Source: UBA2137 sp963740205 (GTDB lineage Bacteria > Pseudomonadota > Alphaproteobacteria > Micavibrionales > Micavibrionaceae). Taken from it: a stretch of DNA of 64,000 nucleotides. The translations under genes and the position numbers were made by a program. The DNA lies in the NCBI GenBank assembly GCA_963740205.1, contig CAVUDD010000005.1:496001-560000 (forward strand), in the 5' to 3' direction. Positions 60,864 through 64,000 of the stretch are shown piece by piece. The stretch's first letter is position 1, and the number at the start of each line of letters is the position of its first letter. The notes below the pieces were generated by a model that worked only from the letters and a program-made list of their open reading frames with translations, did no database searches and was not told the DNA's origin.

Positions 60864-62549
60864 ATGCATATGAGAAACTGGATTAATCATTATCCTGAAT
60901 ATATGAAATGGGATGCAGAAATTGAGAGTAAGCCAGTACATACTCTTTTAGATGAAACGGCGCGTAATTATCCAAACAACACTGCCTTTAATTTTTTAGG
61001 TAAAAAATGGACGTGGAAGGAATTAGACGATTTATCCATGCATATGGCAAAAGGCCTGCAGAGAATGGGTGCCGGAAAAGGTGTGAAAATTGGGCTTTTC
61101 CTGCCTAATTGCCCATATTTCCTGATTGCTTACAACGCTATTTCACGTACGGGTGCAACGATTGTTAATTTTAATCCTCTTTATAGTGAGCGTGAGCTAA
61201 ACCACCAGATTGAAGACAGCCACACTGATATCATGGTAACTCTTGATCTTAAGATGTTGCATGACAAAATGTTGAAAATGTTATCTGGTACAAGATTGAA
61301 CCAGCTTATCATTTGCCCGTTTGATGAAATTCTGCCTTTTCCCAAAAACATACTTTTCAAACTTCTAAAGGGTAAGGAACTAGCTAAAATTCCTAATGAT
61401 GACCGTCACGTTAGTTTTGAGCAGATAACCAATAATAATGGTGAGTTGGACGAGGTCGAAATTGATTCCGATAATGATGTCGCTTTGCTTCAATACACAG
61501 GTGGAACAACAGGCGTGCCTAAGGGAGCAATGTTGACGCACAAAAATATATACGCCAATGCAGTTCAGGCTTCAATGGCTATGCCAAATGCAAATGCAGG
61601 TTCAGAAAAAATGTTGGCTGTTATTCCATTTTTCCATGTTTTCTCTATGACAGCAGCACTAAATTTAGGAATTAAATTTGCAGCAGAGATTATAGCAACG
61701 CCTAGGTTCGAACTTGATCAAACCATCAAGATAATTGACAAGGAAAAACCTACGATGTTTCCTGCGGTACCTGCCATTTACACCGCAATCAATAACTTTA
61801 AAGATATTACAAAATATGACCTAAAGTCACTTCGCGTATGTGTGTCGGGAGGTGCGCCTTTACCTGTTGAGGTGAAAAAGGAATTCGAAGAAAAGACTGG
61901 CTGCTCGCTGGTTGAGGGGTACGGTCTAACGGAAACATCGCCAGTTCTATGTGTTAATCCTGTGATGGGTGACAACCGCGCTGGTTCAATTGGACAACCG
62001 CTGCCTCAAACAGATATTGATTTACGCGATCCTGAAACTGGTAAGTCAGTCAAACAAGGCGAGCGTGGTGAGTTATGTGCCAAGGGACCTCAGGTTATGA
62101 AGGGCTATTGGAATAACAAACAAGCTACAGAAGAAACCTTCTATAAGGACGGGTATTTGCGTACAGGTGATGTGGCAACAATGGATGAAGAAGGTTACTT
62201 CTATATCGTGGACCGTATCAAAGACATGATTATTACCAACGGGTATAACGTCTATCCACGCAATGTTGAAGAAGCAATTTACATGCACCCATCTGTTGAA
62301 GAATGTATTGTTGCAGGTATTCCAGATGACAGAAGAGGTGAGGCGGTTAAGGCTTGGATTAAGTTAAAAGAAGGCCGTGATGTATCGGAAAGTGATTTGA
62401 GATCTTTCCTTGAAGATAAAATCTCGCCGATGGAAATTCCAAAGCACATTGAATTCCGTGAAAAGCCCTTACCAAAAACTATGATTGGGAAATTATCACG
62501 CAAAGATATTTTGGCTGAGGAAATTGGTGGCCCGGCTCCCCAACCTTAA
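60864..62549 (+). CDS. long-chain acyl-CoA synthetase (AMP-forming)
   Basis: ANL-superfamily ligase that activates fatty acids to acyl-CoA through an acyl-AMP. The P-loop LLQYTGGTTGVPKGAML, the motif GYGLTETSPVLCVNP, the hinge TGDVATMDEEGYFYIVDRIKD and the catalytic Lys near the end (PKTMIGKLSRKD) are intact. Length 561 is normal for FadD. AGGAGAAAG precedes ATG 60864; ATG 60870 is an alternative. It stands alone with 228 nt before it and is followed at 11 nt by a DMT transporter. Confidence 0.92.
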   Translation: MHMRNWINHYPEYMKWDAEIESKPVHTLLDETARNYPNNTAFNFLGKKWTWKELDDLSMHMAKGLQRMGAGKGVKIGLFLPNCPYFLIAYNAISRTGATIVNFNPLYSERELNHQIEDSHTDIMVTLDLKMLHDKMLKMLSGTRLNQLIICPFDEILPFPKNILFKLLKGKELAKIPNDDRHVSFEQITNNNGELDEVEIDSDNDVALLQYTGGTTGVPKGAMLTHKNIYANAVQASMAMPNANAGSEKMLAVIPFFHVFSMTAALNLGIKFAAEIIATPRFELDQTIKIIDKEKPTMFPAVPAIYTAINNFKDITKYDLKSLRVCVSGGAPLPVEVKKEFEEKTGCSLVEGYGLTETSPVLCVNPVMGDNRAGSIGQPLPQTDIDLRDPETGKSVKQGERGELCAKGPQVMKGYWNNKQATEETFYKDGYLRTGDVATMDEEGYFYIVDRIKDMIITNGYNVYPRNVEEAIYMHPSVEECIVAGIPDDRRGEAVKAWIKLKEGRDVSESDLRSFLEDKISPMEIPKHIEFREKPLPKTMIGKLSRKDILAEEIGGPAPQP

Positions 62550-62560
62550 ACCAAAGCTAT

Positions 62561-63418
62561 ATGACTGACCTTTTAGCCGTTCTTCTTATACTTGTAGCAG
62601 TTGCATGTTCGACAGGTTATTCGACACTCATCAAACTGTCGGGCAACCGTGTTGTCCTTTTTGGGGCAATTAATTTCTTCAGCTGTATTGGGTTTTTGTG
62701 TTTAGTACCACTAGTTCCCGTTCTTGAAAGGGAGCTTTGGCCCGTGCTGTTTGCATCAATCATAACCTATAATGTGATGCTGTATTTTATGTCTAAAGCT
62801 TACGAATTTAATGATCTGAGCGGTGTATTTCCTATTAGCTCGGCTGTAAAATTTTGTGCAGTTATTTTCTATGCCAAATTAATCTTTAGCGAGTCTGCTA
62901 CGCTTTATGAGTGGTTGGGTATAGTAGGCGTGGCCATTGGTATTTTTATGCAAATCAATTGGCGTAAGATGCTTCACCGTGATGAGTATATGCCGATTTT
63001 TTATATTGTAATTGCTGGTCTTGTTTCTGCAATACAATTCAGTCTTGATATTTATGGCACGCGACAAAGCGCCAACCCGTTTACCTATATCGTTTATGCA
63101 ATGGTATTGGGGTTTCCTGTTATGCTTTATGCTGTTGCAAAGTATAAAAGTAAAACAGTTGCGCTTGTTAAAAAAGAATGGAAGCAGATTATAGGTTCGG
63201 CTCTAATGGATAATATTGGGTATGCAGCAATCTTGCTGGTTATGTACTCACTTAAAGTACTTTATGTCGTACCGATCAGTAACTTATCAATTGTTGCTGT
63301 GACGCTTGTAGGTTTATTCATTTTGAAAGAGCCAATGGCGCAAAAACGCATAATATCGAGTTTAGTAATTTTAGGATCGATCTTACTTATTCAATTCTCA
63401 AGAATAGTATCTAGTTAG
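62561..63418 (+). CDS. DMT/EamA family transporter
   Basis: A 285-residue protein with about ten hydrophobic segments arranged as two five-helix repeats, the EamA pattern. Family members export metabolites or nucleotide sugars; nothing here specifies the substrate. It begins 11 nt after the acyl-CoA ligase, so the two are probably cotranscribed, and its TAG overlaps the TAA of convergent pheT (TTAG). Confidence 0.82.
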   Translation: MTDLLAVLLILVAVACSTGYSTLIKLSGNRVVLFGAINFFSCIGFLCLVPLVPVLERELWPVLFASIITYNVMLYFMSKAYEFNDLSGVFPISSAVKFCAVIFYAKLIFSESATLYEWLGIVGVAIGIFMQINWRKMLHRDEYMPIFYIVIAGLVSAIQFSLDIYGTRQSANPFTYIVYAMVLGFPVMLYAVAKYKSKTVALVKKEWKQIIGSALMDNIGYAAILLVMYSLKVLYVVPISNLSIVAVTLVGLFILKEPMAQKRIISSLVILGSILLIQFSRIVSS

Positions 63419-64000
63419 GCGCGTAACTTTCCATTGGTTTTTGTGCTAATAGCCTCAATAATCTTTTTACTAATGCCTTCAATGTCACTGTCGGTAAGTG
63501 TTGCGTCTTCGGGCTGTAGAATGACCGATAAGGCCAAAGACTTTTTACCATCTTCTACGCCCTTGCCACTATAAACATCAAAAATTTCTGCATCCAAGAT
63601 AAGCTTTTTATCGACGGATTTTGCGGCACGCACGAGTGAGTCCGCATCCACATCATTATCAACGATAAATGCGAAATCACGCTTTACAGATTGGAAAGAT
63701 GACAAGTTAAGAGGGGCGCGAGCTGTGCCTTTCTTTTTAGAAACAGGTATGGCATCCATGAAAAATTCAAAGCCAGAAACTTTCAAATCTGTATCAATTT
63801 CTTGCAAAATAGCAGGATGAACTTCACCAAAGTAACCAATAACATTCGGCCCAAGTCTTAACGCAGCCGAGCGACCCGGATGATAATAGTCAGGCGCATC
63901 TCTTGTGACCTGTAAATTTCCAACAGGACAACCGCAGGCTTCTAGCGCCGTCAAAATATCCCGCTTGGCATCAAACATATCAGTTTTGCGCTCTTTGGTG
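63415..64000 (-). CDS. pheT: phenylalanyl-tRNA synthetase beta chain, C-terminal part
   Basis: The frame is open to the right edge; the ATG at 63978 is internal (the codons before it continue as ...KERKTD). Visible are the end of the B3/B4-adjacent catalytic-like module (GPNVIGYFGEVHP) and the FDX-ACB domain (FQSVKRDFAFIVDNDVDADS to the end), which binds the tRNA anticodon. The rest lies outside the window. It charges tRNA-Phe with PheS. Confidence 0.93.
   Translation of the reverse strand, partial: TKERKTDMFDAKRDILTALEACGCPVGNLQVTRDAPDYYHPGRSAALRLGPNVIGYFGEVHPAILQEIDTDLKVSGFEFFMDAIPVSKKKGTARAPLNLSSFQSVKRDFAFIVDNDVDADSLVRAAKSVDKKLILDAEIFDVYSGKGVEDGKKSLALSVILQPEDATLTDSDIEGISKKIIEAISTKTNGKLRA

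Overview
The window looks like a chromosomal, housekeeping-rich segment of an alphaproteobacterium whose base composition is visibly on the AT side (by eye; not computed). The taxonomic markers are a GcrA cell-cycle regulator, a very large NAD-type glutamate dehydrogenase, a DUF2794 protein next to NADP isocitrate dehydrogenase, an SdhAF4/DUF1674 mini-gene divergent from rsmB, an rsmB...rpe-heparinase block, an RNase E with an acidic insertion in its S1 domain, and rmuC-def-fmt-truA and rpoZ-rsh...acpS-lepB-rnc-era runs. I cannot name the order or genus. I see no rRNA, tRNA, CRISPR array, insertion sequence, prophage or restriction system.

Layout. 1-5.7 kb: the end of hemY, ubiA and rsmE (start codons almost touching), a MAPEG protein, and def-fmt-truA behind one strong promoter. 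5.7-13.9 kb: rmuC, engB-yidC-yidD, a GT4 glycosyltransferase, an unknown secreted protein and rne with a structured leader. 14-19 kb: a cell-wall amidase, a tiny lipoprotein, an L,D-transpeptidase, icd and DUF2794. 18.8-28 kb: YfgM-like protein, bamB, der, mscS, an SDR, purF, cvpA, dnaB, an EIIA-Ntr-like protein without its phosphorylated histidine, and hpf. 29-34.8 kb: murD-murI divergent from a frameshifted DadA-like oxidoreductase, then rpoN and lptB. 34.9-38.8 kb: rplI-rpsR-rpsF, two small exported proteins and radA. 38.8-43.9 kb: heparinase-like protein, rpe, an outer-membrane barrel, a small P-loop kinase, a 26-codon micro-ORF and rsmB. 43.8-49.3 kb: SdhAF4, frameshifted NAD-GDH and rpoZ. 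49.4-55.8 kb: rsh, DUF2062, acpS, lepB, rnc, era and gcrA. 55.8-64 kb: an RND pump pair, a two-domain cold-shock protein, an acyl-CoA ligase, a DMT transporter and the end of pheT.

The genes serve envelope building (yidC/yidD, bamB, lptB, lepB, cell-wall hydrolase and transpeptidase, murI/murD), translation and RNA processing (rpsF/rpsR/rplI, fmt/def, truA, rsmB, rsmE, rne, rnc, era, der, engB, hpf), global control (rpoN, rpoZ, rsh, gcrA) and central metabolism (icd, gdhB, purF, rpe). Packing is tight: same-strand genes often overlap by 1-4 nt, and four convergent pairs share a 4-nt TTAA, CTAG or TTAG stop overlap.

The features most worth a second look are the histidine-less PtsN-like protein, the micro-ORF tiled between rsmB and a kinase gene, the nested hairpin in the rne leader, the probably leaderless def operon, the palindrome between DUF2794 and yfgM, the D-amino-acid gene cluster at murD-murI, and three single-base frameshifts (DadA-like oxidoreductase, NAD-GDH, cold-shock protein), which may be sequencing errors or real decay. 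I found no clear evidence of a wholly new system.
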